Below are positions 53,138 through 61,877 of a stretch of 64,000 nucleotides of DNA, piece after piece. Where the stretch lies: NCBI RefSeq assembly GCF_001981525.1, contig NZ_MPSB01000001.1, forward strand, positions 310,001 to 374,000, in the 5' to 3' direction. Both the position numbers and the translations under genes were made by a program. Source of the stretch: Sphingomonas jeddahensis. GTDB lineage: Bacteria; Pseudomonadota; Alphaproteobacteria; Sphingomonadales; Sphingomonadaceae. Below the pieces are notes generated by a model, which did no database searches, had not been told where the DNA came from, and saw only the letters and a list, made by a program, of their open reading frames with translations. The first letter of the stretch is position 1. Each line of letters opens with the position of its first letter.

Positions 53138-54964
53138 ATGACCATCGCCCGCCGCGGTTTCCTTACCGGCACAGCCGCCCTTGCCGCCACCTCGGCCTTT
53201 CCCGTCCGCGCCGCGGCGAGCAGCGACCAAGCGACACTCGCCATTCTTAATCGCCATGCCGAGGCCCTGCTCCAGGCCTATCCCGAGAGCGCCGCCTACC
53301 TCGGCCTTGACAATGGCAAGCGCGCGAGCCTGAAAGCGCGATTGACCGATCGCAGCGCCGCTGCCGAGTCCGCCCGCCGCGACGCGGCGGCGCAGCGGTT
53401 CGCGGAATTGAAGCGGATCAATCAGGCGGCGCTTTCGTCGGCCGTCGCCACGCATGTCGAAACAGTCGCGGCCGCGCATGAGATCGGCCTGGACGGCTGG
53501 CGCCGGATGCCGGTCGGCGACATGGCCTTCCTGTCTAACAACAATTACCGCTCGACGCCCTATGTCGTCACGCAGGGCAATGGCGCGTTTGTCGACACGC
53601 CCGACCTGCTCGAGAACAAGCACGGTGTTGCCAGCAGCGCCGACGCCGACGCCTATCTCGCGCGCATGGAAGATTATGCGCGGCAGCTCGGCAACGAGAC
53701 CGAGCGGCTGCGCGCCGATGCTGCCGCGGGCGTGCTGCTGCCAGCCGTGTTCAACGACATCACCGTGGCGCAGCTGCGCGCCGGCGCAGCTCAACCCGCA
53801 CGCGAACAGGGCATGATCCGCAGCTTCGCCGAGAAAACCGCGAAGGCGGGTTTGCCTGGCGACTGGGAAGCGCGCGCGGCTTCAATCGTCGATCGCCGCA
53901 TCGCCCCCGCCCTTGCGGAGCAGGCCGATACTCTCGCCAGCTTTCGCGCTCGGGCGCCGCACGATGGTGGCATGTGGCACTTGCCTGATGCGGCCGATCG
54001 TTATGCCTGGTTGGCCGAGGCGAGCACTACCACCAAGCGCACGCCCGACGAGATCCACGAAGCCGGCGTCGAGCAATGCCGCGCTTATGCCGCGGAACTC
54101 GATCCGCTACTCCGCGCGCAGGGTTTGACGCAGGGCACCGCGGGTGAACGGCTCGCCGCGCTAGGCAAGCGGCCCGACCTTCTGTTCGCGGATAGCGACG
54201 CGGGCCGGGCCGAGCTGCTGGCCTATCTCAATACGATCGTTGCCAAGCTCCGCCCGCGACTTGGCCAGGCATTCGGTAAGCTCGTCCGCGGCAATCTTGT
54301 CATCAAGCGCGTGCCGCCCGCGATCCAGAACGGCGCGCCGAATGGATATGCGGGCCCGGGCGCGCTTGATGGCTCGACCCCCGGTATCTACTTCATCAAC
54401 CTGCGCGACATGGGCAATTGGCCGCGCTTCGGCCTGCCGACGCTCACCTTCCACGAGGGAATTCCCGGCCATATCTGGCAGGGCGAATATACGTTCGACC
54501 TGCCGCTGGTACGCACACTGCTCGGCTTCAATGCCTATTCCGAAGGCTGGGGATTGTATGCGGAGCAGATCGGCGACGAACTCGGCTATTACGAGGACGA
54601 CTCGCTCGGCCGCATCGGCTATCTCCAGTCGATGAACTTCCGCGCCGCGCGGCTGGTGGTCGATACCGGGCTCCACCACAAACGCTGGAGCATCGACCAG
54701 GCCACGCGCTGGATGATGGCTGCAACCGGCTATACCGAAAGCCACGCGCGATCGGAGATCAATCGTTATTGCATCTGGCCGGGGCAGGCGCTCGGTTACA
54801 AGACCGGGCACAACGAGATCAATCGCTTGCGGGAAGCGGCAAAGGCGAAGCTTGGCGCACGCTTCGACGTGCGCGGCTTCAACGATGCGGTGGTGCAGGC
54901 GGGAGGGATGCCGCTCGGCGTACTTGGCAAGGTGGTCGATCGCTGGACGGCGAGCGTGGCGTAA
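53138..54964 (+). CDS. Exported DUF885 family protein (putative metallopeptidase)
   Basis: 608 residues. A Tat signal (IARRGFLTGTAALAATSAFP) begins the protein. The zinc-site motif HEGIPGH is at 439-445 in LTFHEGIPGHIWQGEY, followed by EGWGLYAEQIGDELGYYED (the third ligand Glu) and the C-terminal GQALGYKTGHNEI. DUF885 proteins resemble M32-like carboxypeptidases and are generally unassigned. The Tat signal places it in the periplasm. Confidence 0.9.
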   Translation: MTIARRGFLTGTAALAATSAFPVRAAASSDQATLAILNRHAEALLQAYPESAAYLGLDNGKRASLKARLTDRSAAAESARRDAAAQRFAELKRINQAALSSAVATHVETVAAAHEIGLDGWRRMPVGDMAFLSNNNYRSTPYVVTQGNGAFVDTPDLLENKHGVASSADADAYLARMEDYARQLGNETERLRADAAAGVLLPAVFNDITVAQLRAGAAQPAREQGMIRSFAEKTAKAGLPGDWEARAASIVDRRIAPALAEQADTLASFRARAPHDGGMWHLPDAADRYAWLAEASTTTKRTPDEIHEAGVEQCRAYAAELDPLLRAQGLTQGTAGERLAALGKRPDLLFADSDAGRAELLAYLNTIVAKLRPRLGQAFGKLVRGNLVIKRVPPAIQNGAPNGYAGPGALDGSTPGIYFINLRDMGNWPRFGLPTLTFHEGIPGHIWQGEYTFDLPLVRTLLGFNAYSEGWGLYAEQIGDELGYYEDDSLGRIGYLQSMNFRAARLVVDTGLHHKRWSIDQATRWMMAATGYTESHARSEINRYCIWPGQALGYKTGHNEINRLREAAKAKLGARFDVRGFNDAVVQAGGMPLGVLGKVVDRWTASVA

Positions 54965-55044
54965 CTTCTTACCACTGCCTCTCAGGGGCGGGGCTGGAGA
55001 TTCCCCTGCCCCACTCTCTTCCCTAACCCCCGGGACTTGAAGGA

Positions 55045-55842
55045 TTACGCCGAAGTCCGCCCATACTCCTGCTTGGTCACCGGATGGCTGGAAGACAGGC
55101 CGCCATCGACTGCGATCGCCTGACCATTGACGTAGCTCGCGTCGTCGGAGGCGAGGAACAGCGCCACCTTCGCCAGTTCATCCGGTTGCGCACCGCGACG
55201 AAGCGGATTGAGGCGACCGACGCGGTCGATTTTGCCAGCATCGCGTGCGTAGTCGAAGACAGACTGGGTCATGCCCGTCTCGGTTAGTCCGGGACAGATC
55301 GCGTTGACGCGTACATTGGAGCCGGACAATTGCTGCGCCGACACCTGGGCCAAGTTGATCACGCCTGCCTTCGATGCGGAATAGGCCGGCGATCCCGCCC
55401 CCGAACGGATGCCAGCAACGCTGGCGGTGAGGATGATCGCACCGTGGCCCCTTTCTGCGATGCGCGGCGCGGCGTGCTTGATCGCCAGGAAGGGACCGAT
55501 CAAGTTCACGCGCAAGACGTCAGTGATCAGCGCCACATCGGTATCGAAGATGTTCGCCATGCCGCCGGAGATGCCCGCATTGGCGAACATCACGTCGAGC
55601 CCGCCAAAGGTGTCGCACGCCAGCGCGACGGTTCGGACCACGTCTTCCTCGCTGCCTGCGTCCATGTCGATCGCATGCGCTGTCCCCCCGACGGCGCGGA
55701 TTGCCTCCGCCGTCACCTCGGCGCCCTTCTTGTCCGCGACGATCACCTGGCCGCCCTCCGCTGCGAACAGCGTCGCTGCGGCACGACCGATGCCCGATCC
55801 GGCACCGGTGACGATGATCGATTTGCCCGTGAACCTTGCCAT
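55045..55842 (-). CDS. Short-chain dehydrogenase/reductase
   Basis: 265 residues. The cofactor motif [12 protein letters not shown] lies near residues 11-22, NAGISGG is the structural NNAG-type motif, and catalytic Ser and YSASKAG follow. The C-terminal [15 protein letters not shown] and [10 protein letters not shown] match glucose-1-dehydrogenase-type SDRs. It reduces or oxidises a carbonyl/alcohol with NAD(P). It is the first of two SDRs in the cluster with the kinase and dehydrogenase genes. Confidence 0.9.
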   Translation of the reverse strand: MARFTGKSIIVTGAGSGIGRAAATLFAAEGGQVIVADKKGAEVTAEAIRAVGGTAHAIDMDAGSEEDVVRTVALACDTFGGLDVMFANAGISGGMANIFDTDVALITDVLRVNLIGPFLAIKHAAPRIAERGHGAIILTASVAGIRSGAGSPAYSASKAGVINLAQVSAQQLSGSNVRVNAICPGLTETGMTQSVFDYARDAGKIDRVGRLNPLRRGAQPDELAKVALFLASDDASYVNGQAIAVDGGLSSSHPVTKQEYGRTSA

Positions 55843-55851
55843 CTAAAACTC

Positions 55852-55937
55852 CGTTCGGGCTGAGCCTGTCAGAGCCCTGTTCCTCTTCTCCGCCCGTGAG
55901 GAGAAGTGCAGCCCGTCGACATGCTCGGGGCGAACGG
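55852..55937. repeat. Intergenic palindromic repeat, family A (copy 6)
   Basis: CGTTCGGGCTGAGCCTGTCA and CGTCGACATGCTCGGGGCGA form the arms; inside is a small CTCTTCTCC/GGAGAAG stem. Confidence 0.8.
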
Positions 55938-55959
55938 GGTGCTTGCATCTGCGCGGGGG

Positions 55960-56724
55960 TTAGATCGTCACGCCGCCATCGATCACCATCGTCTGGCCGG
56001 TCATAAACCCGCTCGCCTTGGACGCGAGATACACCACTGCGCCCGCAATTTCTTCCGGCTCACCGATGCGGCGCAGCGGCGTACCCTTGTTGCGCTCGGC
56101 GACGGCGGCCTCGTCCTCCCACAGCGCCTTGGCGAAATCGGTCTTGATCAGCCCCGGCGCGATGCAATTCACGCGGATACCGTGCTTGCCATATTCATGC
56201 GCCAGGTTGCGCGCGAGCTGCATGTCGGCCGCCTTGGAGATGCAATAAGCGCCGATCACCGTGGATCCGCGGAGGCCGCCGATCGAGGAGACGATGACGA
56301 TCGAGCCTTCGCCGCGCTCCTTCATCTCCGGCGCGACCATCGTGATTAGCCAGTGATTGGAAAGGATGTTGTTGTCGAGGATCTTGCGGAACTGTTCGTC
56401 CGCGATCCCCTCCTGCGGCCCATAATACGGGTTCGACGCGGCATTGCAGACCAGGCAGTCGATGCGCCCGAACTCGCGCCGGCTCTGATCGATCAGATGC
56501 TGCAGCGCCGCCTTGTCGGAGATGTTGGCGGCGATTGCCACGGCGGTGCCCGCACCGAAACGCTCGTTGATCTCGGTCGCGACCTCGTCGCACGCATCCT
56601 GCTTACGGCTCGAGATGACGACTTTGGCGCCTTGTTCGGCGCAAGCAATGGCGCTCGCCTTGCCGATCCCGCGCGTCGATCCGGTGATCACGACGACCTT
56701 GCCGGTCAGATCGAATAGACTCAT
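55960..56724 (-). CDS. Short-chain dehydrogenase/reductase
   Basis: 254 residues from the ATG at 56722-56724. GGGGAG, part of a family C repeat, is 11 bases upstream; the frame open to 56784 runs into that repeat. TGSTRGIGKASA is the cofactor loop, CNAASN stands in for NNAG, and catalytic YCISKAA replaces YxxxK in the usual place. DHRS4-like features (FMTGQTMVIDGG) end the protein. It may oxidise the alcohol intermediate of the pathway encoded around it. Confidence 0.9.
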   Translation of the reverse strand: MSLFDLTGKVVVITGSTRGIGKASAIACAEQGAKVVISSRKQDACDEVATEINERFGAGTAVAIAANISDKAALQHLIDQSRREFGRIDCLVCNAASNPYYGPQEGIADEQFRKILDNNILSNHWLITMVAPEMKERGEGSIVIVSSIGGLRGSTVIGAYCISKAADMQLARNLAHEYGKHGIRVNCIAPGLIKTDFAKALWEDEAAVAERNKGTPLRRIGEPEEIAGAVVYLASKASGFMTGQTMVIDGGVTI

Positions 56725-56734
56725 GCGTTGTAAA

Positions 56735-56838
56735 CTCCCCTCCCGCTTGCGGGAGGGGCCGGGGGAGGGCCTGTCCGCAAACATGATGTTGTGGGGAGGA
56801 CAGCCCCTCCCCTTACCCCTCCCGCGAGCGGGAGGGGA
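56735..56838. repeat. Intergenic palindromic repeat, family C (copy 6)
   Basis: CCCCTCCCGCTTGCGGGAGG and CCCCTCCCGCGAGCGGGAGG with GGGGGAGGGCCTGTCC in between, the same layout as the copy at 36834. It lies between the phosphotransferase and the SDR. Confidence 0.85.
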
Positions 56839-56844
56839 ATAGTC

Positions 56845-57930
56845 TCAAGCCCCCGCCTTCACCGCGAAGTCCCATGCGGCATCGGCCAGCATCGGCACCC
56901 GAGCGCTGGTTGCCTCGGCATTGGCGCTCGACGCCGTCCCGATCAGGAACCGCTTGCGAATACCCTGGACGATCGATGCCAGCCGGAACAGGTTGAACGC
57001 CAACAGCCAGTTGAGATCGGGCACGCCATCGCGCCCGGTCTTCTCGCAATAGCGTGCGACCACTTCCTCGACGGTCGGAATGCCCGTTTCCGGACCGGTT
57101 AGCCCCATCACGCCAGATCGACCCTCGGGCTCAGTCACCCAGCTAATCAGGAAATAGCTGAGATCCGCGAGCGGATCGCCCGTCGTGCACAGCTCCCAAT
57201 CGAGCACCGCCGCCACGCGTGGCTCCAGCCCCGGCGCGAACTTCATGTTGTCGCAGCGATAGTCGCCATGGACGATGGTGGTGCGAGTCTGCTCAGGAAT
57301 GGTCTTGGGCAGCCATTCGATCAGCCGCTCCATGGCTGGCATATGCTCGGTCTCGGCGCCGCGATATTGCTTCGTCCAGCGGCTCACCTGCCGTTCGAAG
57401 TAATTGCCCGGACGGCCGAAATCCTCCAGCCCCGTCGCGACCAGATCGACGTTATGCAATGCCGCCAGCGTGTCGATCATTGCATGGTAGTGCGCGCGCC
57501 GCGTGTCGACATCCATGCCGGGGAACGACCCGTCCCAGATCGTCCGCCCTTCCACCATCTCCATGACGTAGAAGGCCGATCCGATGACACTGTCGTCCTC
57601 GCACAGTCCATATTGCCGCGGCACCGGGAAGCCGGTCGGGTGAAGGCCCGCCATCACCCGGTGCTCGCGATCGACCTGGTGCGCGGACGGTAGCAATTCA
57701 CCCATCGGCTTGCGACGGAGCACGTAATTGCGCCCCGGTGTCGTCAGCTTGTAGGTCGGGTTGGACTGCCCGCCCGCGAACTTCGCATAGCTCAACGGAC
57801 CCGCAAAGTCGGGCACATGCGCCTTCATCCAGTCAGACAGCCGATCGGTGTCGAGCCGATCGCGCTCCGCCACCTCCGTCTGGAGGCTGGTATCTTCCGT
57901 TGCCTTGGCAGTCATTGGGGCCGTGCTCAT
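56845..57930 (-). CDS. Phosphotransferase, aminoglycoside-kinase fold (ACAD10/11 N-domain or LvaA-like)
   Basis: 361 residues. The kinase core has GGQSNPTYKL for nucleotide, the catalytic HGDYRCDNMKF (Brenner motif), and the metal-binding VLDWELCTTGDPLADLSY. In animals this kinase type is fused to an acyl-CoA dehydrogenase (ACAD10/11), and in Pseudomonas the separate LvaA acts on 4-hydroxyacyl-CoA. Here a related dehydrogenase lies two genes away. Its start overlaps the ADH stop by four bases. Confidence 0.85.
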   Translation of the reverse strand: MSTAPMTAKATEDTSLQTEVAERDRLDTDRLSDWMKAHVPDFAGPLSYAKFAGGQSNPTYKLTTPGRNYVLRRKPMGELLPSAHQVDREHRVMAGLHPTGFPVPRQYGLCEDDSVIGSAFYVMEMVEGRTIWDGSFPGMDVDTRRAHYHAMIDTLAALHNVDLVATGLEDFGRPGNYFERQVSRWTKQYRGAETEHMPAMERLIEWLPKTIPEQTRTTIVHGDYRCDNMKFAPGLEPRVAAVLDWELCTTGDPLADLSYFLISWVTEPEGRSGVMGLTGPETGIPTVEEVVARYCEKTGRDGVPDLNWLLAFNLFRLASIVQGIRKRFLIGTASSANAEATSARVPMLADAAWDFAVKAGA

Positions 57931-59015
57931 TGATCGAACACGATCACGCTGCGGGTCGCATCGCCCTTGCGGAGCTCGTCGAACGCATGGTTGATCTGCG
58001 ACAGCGGCAGACGCTCGGCGATGATCGTGTCGAGATCGAGCAGCCCGCGCATGTAGAAATCAACCAACCGCGGAATATCGACCGGGAAGCGGTTAGATCC
58101 CATAATGCCGCCCTGCAGCTTCTTGCCTGAGAGCAATTCCATCGCGGAGAGCCCGACCTTAGCGTCCAGCGGCATCATGCCCAGGATAGTCGCGGTGCCG
58201 CCGCGGCGCAGCACGTCCACCGTGGTCTGCGCCGACTGCGTGCGTCCCACTGCTTCAATCGCGTGGTGGACACCGCCCTTGGTGAGTTCCACCACCTCGC
58301 CAACAACGCCTTCCTTTAGCGGATCATAGGTGTGCGTCGCGCCCAGCTTCTCCGCGACCGCGCGCTTCTCCGGCACCGGGTCGAGCGCAATGATCTTGCC
58401 CGCGCCGGCGATCTTTGCAGCATTGACCGCCGCCAGCCCGATGCCGCCGCAGCCAACCACGCAAACTGTCTCGCCCGGCGTCACATCGGTGGTGTTGAAC
58501 ACTGCACCTGCGCCCGTCGTCACTGCGCAGCCAATCAGCGCAGCGCGATCGAGCGGCATTTCCGGATCGATGGCGACACAGGCATGCTCGTGCACCAGCA
58601 TCTGTTCAGCATAGGCTGACAGGTTGAGCATCTGATTGACGTTGCCGCCGCTCGCCAGCTTCAGCCGTGCTTCGGCCTTGGGTCCGCGCCGCGTCTCGGC
58701 ACTGACGCACAGGAACATGCGGCCTGTGATGCAGAATTCGCAATGGCCGCAGAAGGCCGACAGGCAAGTCACGACCGCATCGCCCACCTTCACGGTCCGC
58801 ACTTCGCTGCCCACGGCCTCAACGATGCCGGCCGCTTCGTGGCCGGGGATGGCGGGCAGCGGATGCGGATAGGCGCCATCAACGAAATGAAGGTCCGACC
58901 GGCACACGCCGCACGCCACCGTGCGGATCAGCACTTCGTGCGGGCCGGGGTTGGAAACGACGACGTCCTCGATCTGGAGCGGCGCCTTGGTTTCGAAAAT
59001 AACTGCGGCTTTCAC
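57927..59015 (-). CDS. Zinc-dependent alcohol dehydrogenase
   Basis: 362 residues. Catalytic zinc ligands Cys38 (ACGVCRSD) and His60 (GHEAAG); structural zinc cysteines at 89, 92, 95 and 103. The NAD-binding VVGCGGIGLAAVNAA follows. It interconverts an alcohol and an aldehyde or ketone. Its ATGA overlap with the phosphotransferase shows coupling. Confidence 0.92.
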   Translation of the reverse strand: MKAAVIFETKAPLQIEDVVVSNPGPHEVLIRTVACGVCRSDLHFVDGAYPHPLPAIPGHEAAGIVEAVGSEVRTVKVGDAVVTCLSAFCGHCEFCITGRMFLCVSAETRRGPKAEARLKLASGGNVNQMLNLSAYAEQMLVHEHACVAIDPEMPLDRAALIGCAVTTGAGAVFNTTDVTPGETVCVVGCGGIGLAAVNAAKIAGAGKIIALDPVPEKRAVAEKLGATHTYDPLKEGVVGEVVELTKGGVHHAIEAVGRTQSAQTTVDVLRRGGTATILGMMPLDAKVGLSAMELLSGKKLQGGIMGSNRFPVDIPRLVDFYMRGLLDLDTIIAERLPLSQINHAFDELRKGDATRSVIVFDQ

Positions 59016-59034
59016 GTTCTATCTCCCTCCCGCC

Positions 59035-59115
59035 CGTTCGGGCTGAGCCTGTTGAAGTTCGTGTCACAAGCGCGGTCGCTCGTAACACGCCCTTCGACAG
59101 GCGCAGGGCGAACGG
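59035..59115. repeat. Intergenic palindromic repeat, family A (copy 7)
   Basis: CGTTCGGGCTGAGCCTGTTG and CCTTCGACAGGCGCAGGGCG form the arms, with GTGTCAC nearby. It lies between the ACAD and ADH genes. Confidence 0.85.
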
Positions 59116-59132
59116 ATGATCTTACCTACGGC

Positions 59133-60449
59133 TCAGCGCGAAACGCCGATGTCCCCGCTCGAAACCTCGGTTGTGCGCGCGCTCCCGCGATCGTTCGCGA
59201 TCTCGGCCTTCCAGTCGCCGTACTTGCCGAATTCGTTGCGCGCGATCGCACGGGCGTGAACCTCGTCCGGGCCATCCGCGAGCCGCAGCGTACGCTGCGA
59301 AGCCCAGGCATGCGCCAGGCCAAAATCCTCCGACACGCCGCCCCCTCCATGCGCCTGCACCGCATCGTCCAGGATGCGCAGCGCCATGTTAGGCGCGAAG
59401 ACCTTGATCATCGCGATTTCCTGCGACGCGGCCTTGTTGCCCGCCGCATCCATCGTCTGCGCCGCTTTGAGGCACAGCAGGCGAGTCATCTCGATCTCGA
59501 TACGACCCTGCGCGATCCGCTGCTCCCACACCGAATGGTCGGAAATACGCTTCCCGAACGCGACGCGGCTCAGCAGCCGCTTGGCCATCTTCTCCAGCCC
59601 TACTTCCGCGACGCCAATGGTGCGCATGCAATGGTGGATACGGCCAGGCCCGAGCCGGCCTTGCGCGATCTCGAAGCCTCGGCCCTCGCCCAGGATCACG
59701 TTTTCCACCGGCACGCGCACGTTCGTGAACGTAACGTCGCCGTGACCATGGGGCGCATGGTTGTAGCCATAGACGGAGAGCATCCGCTCGATCTTGATGC
59801 CCGGCGTGTCCATCGGCACCAGCACTTGGCTTTGCTGCTGGTGGCGCGAACCTTCGAAGCTCGTCTTGCCCATCAGAATGCCGACCTTGCAGCGGGGATC
59901 GCCCACGCCCGACGACCACCATTTGCGCCCGTTGATCACATAATGATCGCCGTCGCGCTCGATCCGCGTCTCGATGTTGGTCGCGTCGGACGAGGCAACT
60001 GCCGGCTCGGTCATCAGGAACACCGAGCGGATCTCGCCATTCATCAGCGGACGAAGCCACTTCTCCTTCTGCTCCAGCGTACCGTAGCGGTGCAGCACTT
60101 CCATGTTGCCGGTGTCCGGCGCGGAGCAGTTGAAGCATTCGCTCGCCCAGCCGATCTTGCCCATTTCCTCGGCGCAAAGAGCATATTCGAGGTTGGTGAG
60201 CTGGGTACCTTCGAATTCGAAGGTGTCATCGACATGCTGCTGGCCGGAATGGGGCGGCATGAAGAAGTTCCACAGACCGGCGGCCCTGGCCTTGGCCTTT
60301 ACCTCCTCAATCACGGGCAGAACCTTCCAAGGCTCGCCATGGTGCGCCTGCTCGTGATATTCGGCTTGGCGCGGCGCGATTTCGGCCTCGATGAAGGCCC
60401 TCACACGATCCCGGAAATAGGTTTCGCGCTCGGTCAGGGTGAAGTCCAT
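59133..60449 (-). CDS. Acyl-CoA dehydrogenase, ACAD10/11-like
   Basis: 438 residues. N-terminal [20 protein letters not shown]; the acyl/FAD part has [21 protein letters not shown] and [14 protein letters not shown]; the C-terminus has [33 protein letters not shown]. The [13 protein letters not shown] form is typical of the ACAD10/11 and LvaC-like group rather than FadE. It has a divergent promoter with the TetR-type gene at 60606, and is followed on the same strand by ADH, phosphotransferase and SDR genes. Confidence 0.92.
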   Translation of the reverse strand: MDFTLTERETYFRDRVRAFIEAEIAPRQAEYHEQAHHGEPWKVLPVIEEVKAKARAAGLWNFFMPPHSGQQHVDDTFEFEGTQLTNLEYALCAEEMGKIGWASECFNCSAPDTGNMEVLHRYGTLEQKEKWLRPLMNGEIRSVFLMTEPAVASSDATNIETRIERDGDHYVINGRKWWSSGVGDPRCKVGILMGKTSFEGSRHQQQSQVLVPMDTPGIKIERMLSVYGYNHAPHGHGDVTFTNVRVPVENVILGEGRGFEIAQGRLGPGRIHHCMRTIGVAEVGLEKMAKRLLSRVAFGKRISDHSVWEQRIAQGRIEIEMTRLLCLKAAQTMDAAGNKAASQEIAMIKVFAPNMALRILDDAVQAHGGGGVSEDFGLAHAWASQRTLRLADGPDEVHARAIARNEFGKYGDWKAEIANDRGSARTTEVSSGDIGVSR

Positions 60450-60491
60450 CGCATCCCTCCGCTTATGCTGTTTGAATCGTCGTGTAGAGCG

Positions 60492-60507
60492 TACCGCATG
60501 TTCGGTA
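60492..60507. promoter_or_regulatory. Candidate TetR operator between the ACAD gene and the double TetR gene
   Basis: TACCG-CATGTT-CGGTA is an inverted repeat with 5-base arms, of the form seen for several TetR regulators of acyl-CoA catabolism (for example CCG..CGG types). It lies 43-58 bases before the ACAD start codon. Confidence 0.45.
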
Positions 60508-60605
60508 AAGCGCTTGATTTAGTCGTCGCCGCCTGACGAACTGCTTTGTCGTGCTGCCGCGCAAAAGGGACTGTTTCTTCGAAAAATCGCTGCTATCAGT
60601 ATTCG

Positions 60606-61853
60606 ATGCAAGCTCAGGGGGAACCGGGCGGCGACGGAGAGGAGATCGGCACGCGCCGCTTTCGGGCGAAGCGCGAAGCCATTCTCGCCGCCGCAGCCGA
60701 CGCCATCAACGAACAGAGCGCGAAGGGCATGACCTTTGCGGACGTGGCGCGACGCGTGGGGCTCAATACGACCAGCGTTACCTATTATTTCAAACGCAAG
60801 GAGGACCTCGCCGCCGCAGCGTTCGAGCATACGCTCGATTATTTGCTGGTGATGCTCGACACAGCGGCCGAGGCGCCGACGCCTGAGGCGCGCGTAGAAC
60901 GGTATTTGGCGCTCAACATGGCGCGGCTGGCGCGGGTGCAGCGTGGCGAGGAACGGCAAATCGCTGGCCTGTCGGACCTGCGCGCCATGGAGGATCCGGT
61001 CCGTGGACGTCTCATGGCGGGCTGGCGTGAAGTGTTCCGCCGCGCACGCGGGCTGTGGGGGGCTGCCGGAACACGCGCGCAGACCGATCTCAACGGCGCA
61101 CGTGCCCATGTGCTTATGGAGAACACCTTCTGGCTCCCGGTCTGGCTACCGCGCTACGACATGGACCAGCTCGGCCGTGTCGAAGCCAGAGTGATGGATG
61201 TATTCCGCCACGGTCTGGCCGTGCCCGGTGCCCGTTGGGCACCCGAGCCGGTCGAGTTGCCGCACGATCCGGTCGACGGGCGTGAGGCGTTCCTGCTCGC
61301 CGCGACCCGGCTGATCAACGAACTCGGCTATCGCGGCGCATCGGTGCAGCGCATCGCCGGTGAGCTCAACGTCACCAAGGGCAGCTTCTACCACCATCTC
61401 GACGCCAAGGACGATCTGGTCGCCGCCTGCTACCGCCGCAGCTTCGACACGATTTCCGCAACTCAGCGGCGCGCCGATGAACAGGGCGGCACCGAGTGGG
61501 ATCGCCTCACCGCGATGATCGCCACCTTGCTTGGCGTGCAATTCTCCGAGCTCGGCCCACTGCTCCGCACAACCGCCCTAAGCGGTCTGCCGACGGGCGT
61601 GCGCGCGACAATGGTCGACCGCTCGAATCGCATCGCCCGTCGCTTTGCAGGCACGATCTCGGATGGCACCGCTGAAGGCACGATTCGCGCTGTCGATCCG
61701 CTGGTGGCGAGCCAGCTGGTGATGGCGTTTCTCAACGCTGCCTTCGACATGCGCAAATGGGCCTGGGCCATGCCGCAGGACCGTGCCGTCGCGCTCTATG
61801 CCTCGACGCTGGCGTTCGGGATGTTCGACGACCGGGTGATCGATCAGGCGTGA
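60606..61853 (+). CDS. TetR-type regulator with two TetR HTH domains in tandem
   Basis: 415 residues, about twice the usual TetR length, from the ATG at 60606. HTH 1: ILAAAADAINEQSAKGMTFA DVARRVGLNTTSVTYYFKRK near residues 24-65. HTH 2: FLLAATRLINELGYRGASVQ RIAGELNVTKGSFYHHLDAK near 227-268. Each is followed by helical regions. It is divergent from the ACAD-ADH-kinase-SDR genes, so it is probably their repressor. A ligand such as an acyl-CoA is a guess. Confidence 0.88.
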   Translation: MQAQGEPGGDGEEIGTRRFRAKREAILAAAADAINEQSAKGMTFADVARRVGLNTTSVTYYFKRKEDLAAAAFEHTLDYLLVMLDTAAEAPTPEARVERYLALNMARLARVQRGEERQIAGLSDLRAMEDPVRGRLMAGWREVFRRARGLWGAAGTRAQTDLNGARAHVLMENTFWLPVWLPRYDMDQLGRVEARVMDVFRHGLAVPGARWAPEPVELPHDPVDGREAFLLAATRLINELGYRGASVQRIAGELNVTKGSFYHHLDAKDDLVAACYRRSFDTISATQRRADEQGGTEWDRLTAMIATLLGVQFSELGPLLRTTALSGLPTGVRATMVDRSNRIARRFAGTISDGTAEGTIRAVDPLVASQLVMAFLNAAFDMRKWAWAMPQDRAVALYASTLAFGMFDDRVIDQA

Positions 61854-61877
61854 GGGGATGAGGCGTCGCGCGCCTTC

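Noticed and set aside
54977..55040. Possible family C repeat or terminator after the DUF885 gene
   Set aside because: There are C/G-rich runs but no good pairing and no T-run, so it is not listed as a feature.
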